A stretch of DNA of 64,000 bases from Setomelanomma holmii (taxonomy: Eukaryota; Ascomycota; Dothideomycetes; Pleosporales; Phaeosphaeriaceae): NCBI GenBank assembly GCA_010015745.1, contig ML978166.1, positions 388,148-452,147 on the forward strand, given 5' to 3'. This document shows, piece by piece, positions 23,067 to 34,751 of the stretch. The translations under genes and the position numbers were made by a program. The notes under the pieces were generated by a model that saw only the letters and a program-made list of their open reading frames with translations, made no database searches and was not told the origin of the DNA. Every line of letters begins with the position of its first letter. The stretch's first letter is position 1.

Positions 23067-23656
23067 TGATATGTGGGAGGTAGCTGCGTGTGAATGCTTT
23101 CAGCCGGTGTCGAACAAGATGCAAAAGTCGAAGCTGTCGAGAGTCGTGAGGTGATGCGAAGTTTTGGCGGGGTTAAGTAGCGCGGTAATTTAATTCCGTG
23201 TGCAAGGGAAGCACAGCAACGTCATATGTGCACAATGAGAACAATTATGCAGAGCTTGAAACTTTGGATACTTGGGTCTGCAAACTAACTTGCATTCCCA
23301 TTGACCTAAAACCAGTCAGACTCAGCAACGGCTACCAGAAGGCCCTAAATTCCTTCGAGAAGAATATCCCCACTGGAAGACAGCCAAAGAAACGCTCAAT
23401 GGCAACAGCAGACGCCACTAAGGTGGCCCAGTGCCAGTGAGAATGGAACTATGAAACCGCTGGGGTATCTTGATGCTAGAGTGACGATGACGACCAAACG
23501 CCAATGACTATTGTAAGAAAATGAGGCACGTATGTAAGGAAAATGCGGTTCGTATGTGCGCCGGTGGCTGCCAAAGACCCCTGGTATAACAGAACCTGAA
23601 GATGTACAGTGCTGGGTGAGGTTCCGAGTCAATGCTTTGTGCCACCCTCAATTGCT
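23067..23656. other. Intergenic, 590 bases
   Basis: This separates POP8 from the coiled-coil gene; both are on the minus strand, so it holds the POP8 promoter and the downstream end of the coiled-coil gene. No coding sequence or repeat is supported. Confidence 0.5.
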
Positions 23657-26600
23657 TCATTCCGGGAAAAGTGAACTCGGTTCGGCGAAGAGCGTGCTCC
23701 AATTGATCTTGAGTGGTCCTTTCGGTAGATTCTGGTTGAGCGAGTCTGCGACGAATTGAAGCTCTGAAATGGCCATGAGCATCTTCCCAAGGAGAGGTAG
23801 GAATTCGCGGTTGGGTTCGATAAAGTCATTGTTGATGCTATTGATGTCCTGACGCAGATCGCCAGCCGTAGTCTGGATGATGTGGGAGCGTTCAGATAGC
23901 TCGGTAGTGACCTTGTTACATGATTCAAGCGAACTCTTAATCTGCCTGATCTCTTTCACGCGCCTCTCATGTTCGGTGCCGGCAGATGATCTCAACTCGT
24001 TCGCTGCATCAACGCGAGCTTGACGCTCATCTATGAGGCTCTGCTCGACATGTGATTCGAGTTCCTCCAGACGTTGTTCGACATCGCGGATGGCTTGTGC
24101 TTTTACGAAAGGAGAAGTTATCGAGTTGAGGTTGTGTAGTGATTGTTGCAAGCCAGTCACTGCACTCTGGAGGGTTCCAAATTGTTTTGCTTGCTCATCC
24201 ATTTTCGCCACAGCATCATCCGAGCTCTTGCAGGCTTCATCGACTCTGCTCCAGGCCTGTGGTAACCGGTTGAGCTCAGCTGCTGACTGCACCAAGACTT
24301 CGAGCTGAGGAGCATTCGTCAACAACGTTGCAAGATTCTGAGACTGCCCTTGTATCCAGGCGACCTGCGCAGAGAGCACCTGCAGTTTCTGCACGTCCTG
24401 CTGAAGCAAGGAGAATTGCGGAAGGAGGTTGACCGGATTGCTCGGATAGTTCTGCATGAACCATTGGGTCATCCTGCCGTGTAGGTCATCAGTACTGATG
24501 TTGTTGTACTGATCCTGGAGGTTTCGAAAGCTGAGACGAAAGTTATCCATCTGTTGGTCGGTCGTGACTAAATCTGCTTTCTGTGCCATCTCATGCTTGA
24601 TACTGCGGATAGCCTGATCGCGCAAGTTCTGCTCGCTACTCAGAAGCTGAGCAACTTCTTGCCGCAGAACTTCTGCCATTTTCGCCACTTCTGGCACATT
24701 GGCTGGCTTCAATTGCCGTGGTGTACGCGAAGGTCGCTGCTCAAGATCCTGTACTTGCTCATTAAGTCTTTCTAGGGATCGATCGAGTTGTCCAATGCGC
24801 TGCTCAACCGCCTGTTTAAAAGGATCAAACTTGCGTGTGAAGAGTGCTGGCACATCATCCTGGACCGTGTCAATTCTAAGTTGTTCGTTGTGTACCGTCT
24901 TTTCGACTGTTTCGAGATCTTGATTCAGGTTCTCGAGTGTCTCATAGATCGCCTTGATCTGGGACGCGAAGGCAGCTATGTTGTGGCTGGAAGTCGGGTC
25001 GGGTGCCGATTCGGACACCTGAAGCGGTGCTCCGCGCGAATGCGTGCCATTATCCGGAATTTTCCCCTGGAGCTCTGGGAGAACCTGAACCTGGCCCTGT
25101 AAAGTCTTGATGTCCGTTATGATTTGATCGAGGCTCGGTATCTGACTCTGGAGAGCTTCAACAGTCTGCTTGATCCCGGCAACCGTAGTTTCGGCCTGTT
25201 GAGACTTCTCATCAACAAGGTCGATACGCTCCTCGATACGAGTCATGCGCTGTGCACCCAGCAGGTGTGTCTTGTCTAACGATTGACCAAGCTCTTTCAT
25301 GTCCTTGTCGGTCTTCTTCTCAAACTTGGCCACCCGTGCCGCAAGTGCCTTCATCTCTTTTGATGTTCCATCTTGTCCCATTGTCAGTCTTTTATGCTCA
25401 TTGGCCAATTTACTCTGCTCACTCTGAAGATTTCTGATCTGTCCACACAGTGTGGTCAGCCTACTCACTTGGGTTGTGAGGCTTTGGTCTTGGCCATTGA
25501 GCTCCTCGTCACTTCCAAGGCATCGGTCGAGCTTTGCTTGTATCTTCTTTGTCCAGTCGTAGGTGTCTCGTTCGTCCTGCGCAAGTCCATGGACCTTTGA
25601 TTCAAGTTTAAGAAGTTGACTCAGATCTTTGTCCAAAGAGCCGACATCCGATGTCAAGGTTCCAATCGACCTCTGCTGCTCTTCAAGCTTCTCGTTCAGC
25701 CGACTCTCCATTGCCTTTGTTTCGACTGGTGTAGTCGGCGTGCCTTCCGCAAATTTCGTAGCTATCACTTGAAGAATTTGTGTCTTGAACTTTTCTTGAG
25801 TGCTAGCTTGCAAGGCAGACTGGCTTTCTTTCCAAGCTTTGAATTGATCGATATCCGCCTTCACTTTGATAGCTTCTCCTGTTCCTGTAGGGTTTGTCCT
25901 CATGCTGGCCTCAAGCGCTTTAATTTTATCAGGTAGAGACACGAGCTTCTCTAGTTCTGTAAACCTGCTCAAGATAGTCTGGCCTTTGTCAAATTCTGCT
26001 GTGGGCTGGCCTAGGCGCGTCGTGATACTCTTCAATTGGTCGGGCAAGCTCTCGAGGGCTTTGAGCCTAGTAGACAAATCCTCACGCTCTCTCTTTAATT
26101 GCGTGATCTCGATCTGTTGGGCTTTGATCTGCGCAGATAATAGAGAGCTATCGGTAGGCAACGCAGCTGGTGCATTGCTTTTGGCTTCGTTGGCTATTGC
26201 TAACTTTCTGAGCTGCAGGTTCCTTAATGCCGCCATGGTCATAGGTAAGTCGCTACTCTGAATTTGCTGCTGAGCTGTCATCGTTTGATCAGCGGTTGAT
26301 GGCGCCGCCCGTGGTAGCATTGAAGGCGCAGGAGGAGCTCCATGCACTGGTGTTGATCCTCCACTACCAACGCTGCCGCCCGGTGACATTATATGTAATG
26401 GACTGTGTCCTGCACTTGGCCTACGTGCAAGCTGGTCGTCGCGAGCACGTGCGACGCCATTCGGCATACTTCGCTCTGCAGCGTCTGAGTTGGTACCAGA
26501 TCTGTGTGGGTTAGGCTTCTGTGCGCGATTTGGCTGTCGTGGCCCTGTAGGAACATTGTCTGGTAAAGCAGCCCCAGACCCCTTCCTTGAAGGTGGCGGG

Positions 26601-26780
26601 CTGGCTAGACTTTGACGTTCGGCGTTGGCGTACTAGAGCATATCAACGTATGTTCTCCTGGTACTCGAAGTAACAGCATACCCTATCTTGCATGGAATAC
26701 GAGCGCTGGGGCGGCCGAATCCGCTTGTCTGGTGGACTATTCCCTCGAGAGCCAGGCTCCGCAGGTCTTTTGCGGTTCAT
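23657..26780 (-). CDS. Large coiled-coil protein, fungal, function unknown
   Basis: Two exons, 26780-26682 and 26632-23657, joined by a 49-base GTATGC..TAG intron in phase 0, total 1024 residues. The start MNRKRPAEPG is followed by a basic, disordered region of about 130 residues rich in Ser/Pro/Gln. From about residue 150 to 950 the sequence is almost continuous heptad-like coiled coil (for example LKREREDLSTRLKALE and LNQDLETVEKTVHNE). The last 60 residues are less charged (LLGKMLMAISELQF). This design fits a scaffold, tether or nuclear structural protein, but I recognise no named family. An upstream intron in the leader is possible (TACTGAC..CAG at 26840-26860). Confidence 0.75.
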
Positions 26781-27525
26781 CGCCTCAGACCGCACAGGTG
26801 AATGTGCACTTGGACGTCGAGTAAGAGACAGGCTGGTTCACAAAATGTCAGTAACTTTGAAAGACAGCAGCGTGGCGGGCAGTAGTTTGCGGCCATAACC
26901 CTCGTCTAAGGCTGTCGGGGTGCAGTTTACATCGACACTACGGGGTGTGGTAGTGTGCTAGTAACACTATGCGCCAGGCTAATAGGGCTGTGCGGTATGC
27001 GTGGTACCCTGGCCGCAGAGTCGCGTAGATGGTTACACTACGACGTACCTGTTTGTATTGGGAGACGCGCGGGAGCCGCTGCCACCCCTTGCGTCGTTGG
27101 TGGAAGAGAGTCGCGGAAGAGGAGGGCGATGTGGGCCAGACATTTCGACGCGCCCGCAGGCGAATCGAAAGCTGGAGGAAGTCGCTACCGTCGCGCCAAT
27201 ACTCAGATTGGAGCGCAGAAGTAGCGACTGGCACCAGTTGCATGTGTAACAGAAAGAGAAGCGTCTAGACCCAGAAATTCAGCGGGTTTATATAGACAGG
27301 AGAGTCACGCTTCTTATCGATTAGATAGCAGCCTAGCTAGACTCCCTTTGTGTTAGCGAGTGAAGGTACAAAGGTAATTCGTCAAACACCAGGCGCGTCG
27401 CGCTGAGGGCGCAAGGAAAAGTGGGCCCGTGCCTGGAGCTGGAGCTTTGCATTGCGAGAAATCGCTGACCGCAAACACCGCGACATTGCGCCCAATCACA
27501 CCCACCACATACACTACACCTCATC
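26781..27525. promoter_or_regulatory. Divergent promoter between the coiled-coil gene and RVB2
   Basis: These 745 bases separate two genes pointing away from each other. Short overlapping open frames on both strands at 26938-27268 have no protein-like character. Nothing else is supported. Confidence 0.45.
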
Positions 27526-29086
<1,561 letters not shown>

Positions 29087-29579
29087 TACTTTGCCTGCAC
29101 ACGTCTTGGCGCAGAAGATTTATCGAATCAGTGCCAGCGATCCCACACAGTACGATAAAAGTTCAGGTAGTGTAATACTAGACGTCGCATGACGAGCACC
29201 AACAATAGGGAGTGCCCAATCAAACACGAATCTTGTTGTCCCTGTATCCATATGAACTCTAAGCTTACTTGTTTTGACATGTCATTTAGATTGTCTTATT
29301 TGGTAGTCAATGGCCATTCTATAGCAACCTACATTGACGTTTCCCACTTCCCTTCGTCTCGACGAGATCGCGAGCTCGCTATGAAGTCGATGCGCCTCAG
29401 CCTTGCAGCTGCACCCGACGTTCGACCAATAGTGTCAAAGAAGATATGCGTATCCTGCAGCCCTGGCGCTTCCACCAGGCAACCATCCGATTGAGGGGAT
29501 ACCAAGCCGATGCGCGTAGCATCGTCCGGACAGCCTATCCGCACCATCGAAACTCGCATACATTCCGCACGACAACGCC
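29087..29579. other. Intergenic, 493 bases
   Basis: This holds the 3' end of RVB2 and the promoter of the first HET gene. It marks the change from core genes to the accessory region. No coding sequence is supported. Confidence 0.5.
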
Positions 29580-30767
29580 ATGGCTTTCAACTATTCACCG
29601 ATGGGTAATAGCGACCTTCGACTCCTGGCTCCCATATCTATCCAACCACATCATCTCTCGTTCAGCATGATCCGCTTTTCGCAGAGGTCGACACCTCGCT
29701 ACACCGCGGTCTCATACACTTGGGGCGATAAACCTCCGTCGCAGCAGATCTTTATCAACGGCCAACCTTTTTCCGTCCGGCTCAATCTCTGGTCATGTCT
29801 GCACTATCTAGCTCAAGACAAAACAGCAGGCTGGACACATCTCTGGGTCGATGCAATCTGCATCGACCAAAAGAACAACGCAGAACGCACCGCGCAAGTT
29901 CGGCGCATGGATACGATATATCGCAACGCGAGTGCCGTGTCTGTCTGGCTTGGTCTCCCACCATCTGTGGAGCAATATCGATCCCGGTACGAACCAATAC
30001 GAACTTACGAGGACTCGGGCTTCGACTTCTACGGAGAGATGTCTCATCTAGCAAATCGTCCGTACTGGACTCGCTTCTGGGTCATCCAGGAGTTTCTCCT
30101 CGGCCGAGATGTGAACGTGTACTGCGGGAATACGCGCATGAATTGGCTTGATTTCAAAGTCGCGCTTGGATCATGTGCAGGTGCATCTGGGCACATCTTC
30201 CAAGCGTCCATGCCGGCAGACTTTGACAGCAGCCCCTGGAAAGCTTGGCCTCTGATCACCGGACGTCACCCGGATCGCCATCCGGAAATGCATCTTCCGC
30301 TCTTCCAGCTGCTCATCAACCACAGCACATCGGAATGTAAAGACCCGCGAGACCGAGTGTTTGCATTGTTAGGACTAGTGATGCCAGATGAGCGGGTGCT
30401 GCTGGAGCGATTTTTCCCGGACTATGATATGAGTGAGGACGATGTTATGCTTATTGCGCTTTCGCATGTGAGGCAGTACAACCTCGAATATGATGGGAGT
30501 GATGATGATACATTGTTTGCAGGGCTGGGAATCATGAATCCGAAGAAGAGGAAGATGCTCGAAAGGGGTGTTGCGCAATATGACTATCTGGATAATGGAA
30601 CACCTAGTCGTTACTGGTTTTCGGACGATGACGAAGCTGCAGAAGAGGGATGCGAGGTCAGTGAGGGTGATAATGGTCCAAGTCACAGACCTAGGCAGAT
30701 TGCATATGCAACTACGCTCTTCATAATTGCTTTGCTATTCGTGGGTGGTTGGAAGCGGCATGGCTAG
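29580..30767 (+). CDS. HET-domain protein with C-terminal membrane segment (intact)
   Basis: A single exon of 395 residues. HET blocks are all present: AVSYTWGD (about 43), HLWVDAICIDQKN (about 87), AVSVWLG, RFWVIQEFLLGR (about 162) and DPRDRVFALLGLV (about 253). HET proteins act in heterokaryon incompatibility and other cell-death responses on recognition of non-self. The C-terminal tail is acidic and ends in a hydrophobic stretch (LFIIALLFVGG) followed by KRHG, which could be a tail anchor. This HET gene is diverged from the three at 39.9-42.6 and 53.8-55.0 kb, lacking their N-terminal QIRLL..IHCEV block. No lesion is seen. Confidence 0.85.
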   Translation: MAFNYSPMGNSDLRLLAPISIQPHHLSFSMIRFSQRSTPRYTAVSYTWGDKPPSQQIFINGQPFSVRLNLWSCLHYLAQDKTAGWTHLWVDAICIDQKNNAERTAQVRRMDTIYRNASAVSVWLGLPPSVEQYRSRYEPIRTYEDSGFDFYGEMSHLANRPYWTRFWVIQEFLLGRDVNVYCGNTRMNWLDFKVALGSCAGASGHIFQASMPADFDSSPWKAWPLITGRHPDRHPEMHLPLFQLLINHSTSECKDPRDRVFALLGLVMPDERVLLERFFPDYDMSEDDVMLIALSHVRQYNLEYDGSDDDTLFAGLGIMNPKKRKMLERGVAQYDYLDNGTPSRYWFSDDDEAAEEGCEVSEGDNGPSHRPRQIAYATTLFIIALLFVGGWKRHG

Positions 30768-30810
30768 TTTGTGTTATGAAACATTGCAGAAGATAGTTCT
30801 CTCCATTCTC

Positions 30811-31783
30811 TCAAATTGCATGTACTCCATTCGTCTTCCCTACTTGGCAGTTCTCTGTCCTTCCCCCACCTTTGGGCAGAATGCCCGCTGCTTCAAAAGT
30901 TTTGTACGTCTCAAACCAACTCTCTAGTGTATCGTCCACCTTTGTCCAACTGTAACGCCTTGCTTTGTTATTTGTACCCAGCGTTGGCCAGGTCTTTCCA
31001 ATACTCCAGTCAAAGAAGCCCCAGGTCTCCCAATCAAAGGCATCCGCATTACCACCGTACTTTTGGCAGATGGACATCCAGTCAGGCCTCTTGTCGCGAG
31101 CCCAATCGATCATGCTAGAGTTATTCTCCATCTTGGTGCGATACGAGCCGCTTGCTCTGAAGTCGGGCTCTGGACACTCTACTCGTCCGTCAATAAGCTT
31201 TCCAAGGTGCCTTAGGGTGAACATACGTCAAGTCCAAAATATCTCCCAATCACTTCCCAATGATACCTCTACATGATGATGTCACCATTGACGTGAACAA
31301 AGTCTTCGTTATGACACTGCTCTGTGGTACTAGCCCACACACTCATGTCTGCTACAGATGGTGCGTAGGATTGATCATCAACGGTGCTGTAGAAGACCTC
31401 ATTGCCCGGAAAGGTGGCGGGAACACCCATTCCGGGACAAACGAGGAAGTAGAGAGCCAGCATTATGGCTTCAGACATGCCGTTCGCTACACGATTACGA
31501 TGTCAGTCTCGGCCGTTTCGAGACACGGTGCCCTTAGTGACTCGACAAGACTTACAATGAGCTGGGAAGATATGTTCTGCAGGCGAAGAACTCCACAACC
31601 TTTGGCTGTAATTTCGGACTGAGAGCAACCGTTGTAGAAGAGCTGTTCCTTCTGATAGGCAAAATGGGGCAGTCCATCCCATTGACTGGAGACTTGTGTG
31701 TTGAAGGTAAGCTGACAAAATTCGGGATCAGTAGTGAGATCAGACTCGTCAACAAACAGTCCAATCAGGCTGTGAAGGCTCAT
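30811..31783 (-). pseudogene. PRISE-like short-chain dehydrogenase/reductase, decayed
   Basis: Several minus-strand pieces match the order expected of a fungal PRISE/5-beta-reductase-like enzyme (NAD(P)H-dependent reductase): HFAYQKEQLFYN, an intron with GTAAGT..GTGTAG, NGMSEAIMLALYFLVC, FPGNEVFYSTVDDQSYAPS, EDFVHVNGD, RYHWEVIGRYFG, then IDWARDKRPDW and FFDWSIGKTWPT. Breaks: an in-frame TAG at 31269-31271 at a position that is normally Trp, a frame change near 31215-31225, and another in the N-terminal part around 31550-31650. The N-terminal nucleotide-binding glycine motif is missing, so the 5' end is deleted. The gene cannot make a working enzyme. Confidence 0.7.
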
Positions 31784-31792
31784 TTTTGCAGT

Positions 31793-31823
31793 CCAAACAG
31801 TCTGTAGACCTTAGACTGTTTGG
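31793..31823. repeat. Perfect 11-bp inverted repeat (hairpin)
   Basis: The arms CCAAACAGTCT (31793-31803) and AGACTGTTTGG (31813-31823) are exact reverse complements around a 9-base loop. It lies exactly where the reductase relic stops and the hAT region begins, so it could be a transposon subterminal repeat or a breakpoint hairpin. No matching copy was found at the other end of the hAT relic. Confidence 0.6.
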
Positions 31824-32149
31824 TTTGACTACTAAATTTAGTAGGATTCTGATCACAGGGGGGTTGAAGTTAGACGCGATTGGATAATTGATATTCCGTC
31901 GGTCCCAAAAACTGTCAAACTACACAGAAGTCTATTACATGCTATGTACTCTAAAGTTACTCTTGCGTTAGCTACTATCTACAAGCGCTCGCTTTCTTGT
32001 GTTATTTTATTAGATGTCCTCTTAAGCAAACTCAGCTATCTGTCGTCTTATTGAGCGTGACAAGGGCACGTTTCCGCCGCCTTTGTCGCCGTCCTAAGCG
32101 CCTGAACCTAGCAAAGCTGCAGACAGTATTGTAACTATTGCTGCAAACG

Positions 32150-33062
32150 AAGACTTAAGCGAGGACAATAACATATACAACGGGCTTGACTAGGAGCGTG
32201 TACTTGAGCTTGAACGTCGCCAGTCTGAGCGACAGCGGGGCCTCCCAAGCTGGATCTATTGCTACAGCTGGCCAGTTTAGCACCGTAAGAAGCAGCGCAA
32301 TTACTGGCTCTGCTTCTATTGTTATAAGCACCGCTATCCTGGCGGCGTGTTTGACGTTTCCACCTCAACGTCGTCTGCTGGCACGCACATGAAGCAGCTT
32401 ACACGAGGCTACGGCTTTGACGCTGAGGGACTAATTGCGCGCAGAGCTAGCGCAGAGGGGACGATCGTACGCGCTGTCAGGCGCTTAATTGTCGGAAAGA
32501 TGAGAGACGAAGGCGTTGTAGTGTTGCAGGAGGTCGCTAACGAGCTAGCTAGCAGCTTTACACGTCGCAAATTCCAAGATGCGTTAATGGACTAGATACA
32601 AGCCAATAACCAGAGCTTGCGCGTCATTGAGACGCCTGAGTTTCGCCGTCTCATTGAGGCCGCTAACCCGTTAATAGAAGCTGCTCTATAGCGCTCCTAT
32701 AGCACCCTCAGAAGCTATATTATCGCTGAATACCTTGCATACGTCCCTGCTGTTGCCGCCTATTTGAGCGCCGCTCGCTCCCTTATACACGTATCGTTTG
32801 AAAATTGGACGTCAACAGGCGGCAAGTTAGCGTTGACAGGCGTTTGCGTACACCATCTTAACGCTGACGGCAAACTTGAGGACTACTTACTTAGGCTGCC
32901 TGAGCTCTATGGCCAGCACAGTGGCCACAATATCGCGACAGTCGTCGCCTCAACGCTGCATCAGTTTGGCGTGGACAAGAATTGCGTTAGCTACTTTGTG
33001 CTTGACAACGCGTACAACAACGACACAGCAGTAGAAACTTTAGCTGACGAGTTTAACTTCTA
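32150..33062 (+). mobile_element. hAT-family transposase relic with four TAG stops
   Basis: A single plus-strand frame gives a BED-type zinc-finger region (WIYCYSWPV, YWLCFYCYKHRYPGG), a helical linker (FRRLIEAANPLIEAAL, YIIAEYLAYVPAVAAYL) and the start of the RNase H-like catalytic domain (SLIHVSFENWTSTGG, ALTGVCVHHLNADG, VSYFVLDNAYNNDTAVE). The frame is interrupted by TAG at 32191, 32278, 32593 and 32689 with no indel between them. All four sit where CAG or TGG would be expected, which fits RIP (CpA to TpA). The catalytic domain is truncated after DEFNF near 33060, so the C-terminal dimerisation part is gone. The 31784-32150 flank is probably also part of the element. Confidence 0.75.
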
Positions 33063-33751
33063 CGCTCCTTTGTACATGGCCCAAACTCCGATCTTGCCAG
33101 ACGCTTCTACCTTACTCCGACACAAGCTGCCTCCTTCGCTAGGCGAGGGGGGTGTATGATCAGACGGAACGACCGACGATCTCAAGGTTATTGCTACACC
33201 ATATGGTAGATGAGGAATCTTAGAATGCTGGGAGCATTTCTACCCTGCTATGATCTTCAACACCCAGGCACAGGCAGAGCCCTTACATATTGCAGCATGG
33301 CCCTGTAAGCACTGAGTACTACGGCTGACGATCATCTTCAAGCTAACAAAAACCTGTTCAGATACTCCGGTTGAAGCTGATCCCTTCGCTGCCTATTGGG
33401 AAAGCTTCGAGGTCAATCTCGCCGCAACTCGCTTGTACGCCGTCAATGCCGGAGCTCCGCTCGTTTTCGCATCCGTTGGCAACGCTCGATTTTTGGATAG
33501 CCAGGGTCTCGATCCATAGCGTTGTTTGTGCATCGACACGGTCTACGGAGATCCCAATCATGTACCATTCCCTCAACACAACGGGCCTTGCTAAGACCGT
33601 TCCTTACACGTCGGATGGTGAGCAGTCGTGGGGTGTGTTACAGGAGATGGTCGCTGGGTTCCCATCGTACATTCCCAAGGTCGTCGGAGCCCTTGTGCCT
33701 CACCGCGTCTTTCCCGTAGCTGGCTTGATTGCGGCTACTAAGTCGTCATAG
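33063..33751 (+). pseudogene. Nitrilase-family enzyme, 5'-truncated relic
   Basis: The frame continues from the hAT relic into LLRHKLPPSLGE (the lysine region of nitrilases), then DDLKVIATPYGR, LECWEHFYPAM (the cysteine nucleophile region) and AEPLHIAAWP. An intron (donor GTAAGC near 33307, acceptor before 33362) joins it to YTPVEADPFAAYWE, VNLAATRLYAVNAGAP and VFASVGNARFLD. The C-terminus follows in another frame (NTTGLAKTV, GEQSWGVLQEM, FPSYIPKVVGALVP) and ends at 33751. Lesions: TGA at 33157 and 33211, TAG at 33517, then a frame shift before 33560. The N-terminal third with the catalytic glutamate is missing. Intact relatives hydrolyse nitriles to acids and ammonia. Confidence 0.7.
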
Positions 33752-34751
33752 ATCGAAAAAGTGATAATGTGCAGGCCGATTTAAATTCAAAAAAAATACA
33801 AGTCAGGTTCTACGCAGCGATAGATCTTCTCGTACTATGAGCAGCGCAAAAGCTTTAGCCGTTGGACTCTCTGGACCCGGAAAGATCCCTCCACCTTCTA
33901 TCACCCAAGCGGCCATGCATTGCCTACGTTTTGAGTCATTTGCGATCGAAGATGTGGTGCGCGTATTACCTGATTGCTCATAAGCTCGACGTCGGGTTTT
34001 GCGATGCTGACATAGGTGAAAATGTCCTCTATATTGTAATGCTCATATCATTGGAAGGAATTCCCTCACACTTTCTGCTTTCCGCCAACCCTGGCGGTAG
34101 TGGCGGAGGGATTGATTAATGTCCCAAACAGGACTAGCCTATTTCGGCATGGAATAGCTTCTCCGAGCCTTCAGCTCCTCACATTTCAAAGCTGCACTTT
34201 GCATCCCAATACTTCATCGCTAATTTCTAGAACAGGTATGGGACGTCGTACGGTTCATCTCCAGCAAAACCTGAGCGATCCAAAGCATGCAGCCAATCGA
34301 CGATCTCGCTCAAAACTGTGGGGTAGGCCAAACCTGGGGTCGAAGATGCGGGTATCGCCAACCGGAGCCAATTGGGGCCTGGAAGCAAGCAAGCGTGTTT
34401 TAGTACGTACCTCGGCGGCACGGGAAGCAATTTCGGTACCACAAGAACGATCCGATCTCCAAATTACGACTGTGACGCAGTGTGCTAAATCATTTGAATG
34501 TGCCTTGTTGTACTCCCGGGACAGGTACGTGAGTACTACCATATGTATCGGAAGCTACACACCGGATTTTGCTCGGTGACGTCGAGCTAGATACACTACG
34601 CACTGGTGCGCTAAGTGCGAGGCTGCACAAGGCTCTCGAAAATGCATCAGCAAGGCCACCCTCCCCTCACATCTACCGATATTGAGGTTACAATCGTGAT
34701 GATATATTACCTCGAGGCCGCCCAGGCAAGACAACACGCGACTGTCCTGGC
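33752..34751. other. Intergenic, 1.0 kb
   Basis: Between the nitrilase relic and the tannase gene. Only short open frames on both strands are present (for example 33862-34119 plus), with no recognisable motif. The last part must hold the tannase promoter. Confidence 0.5.
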
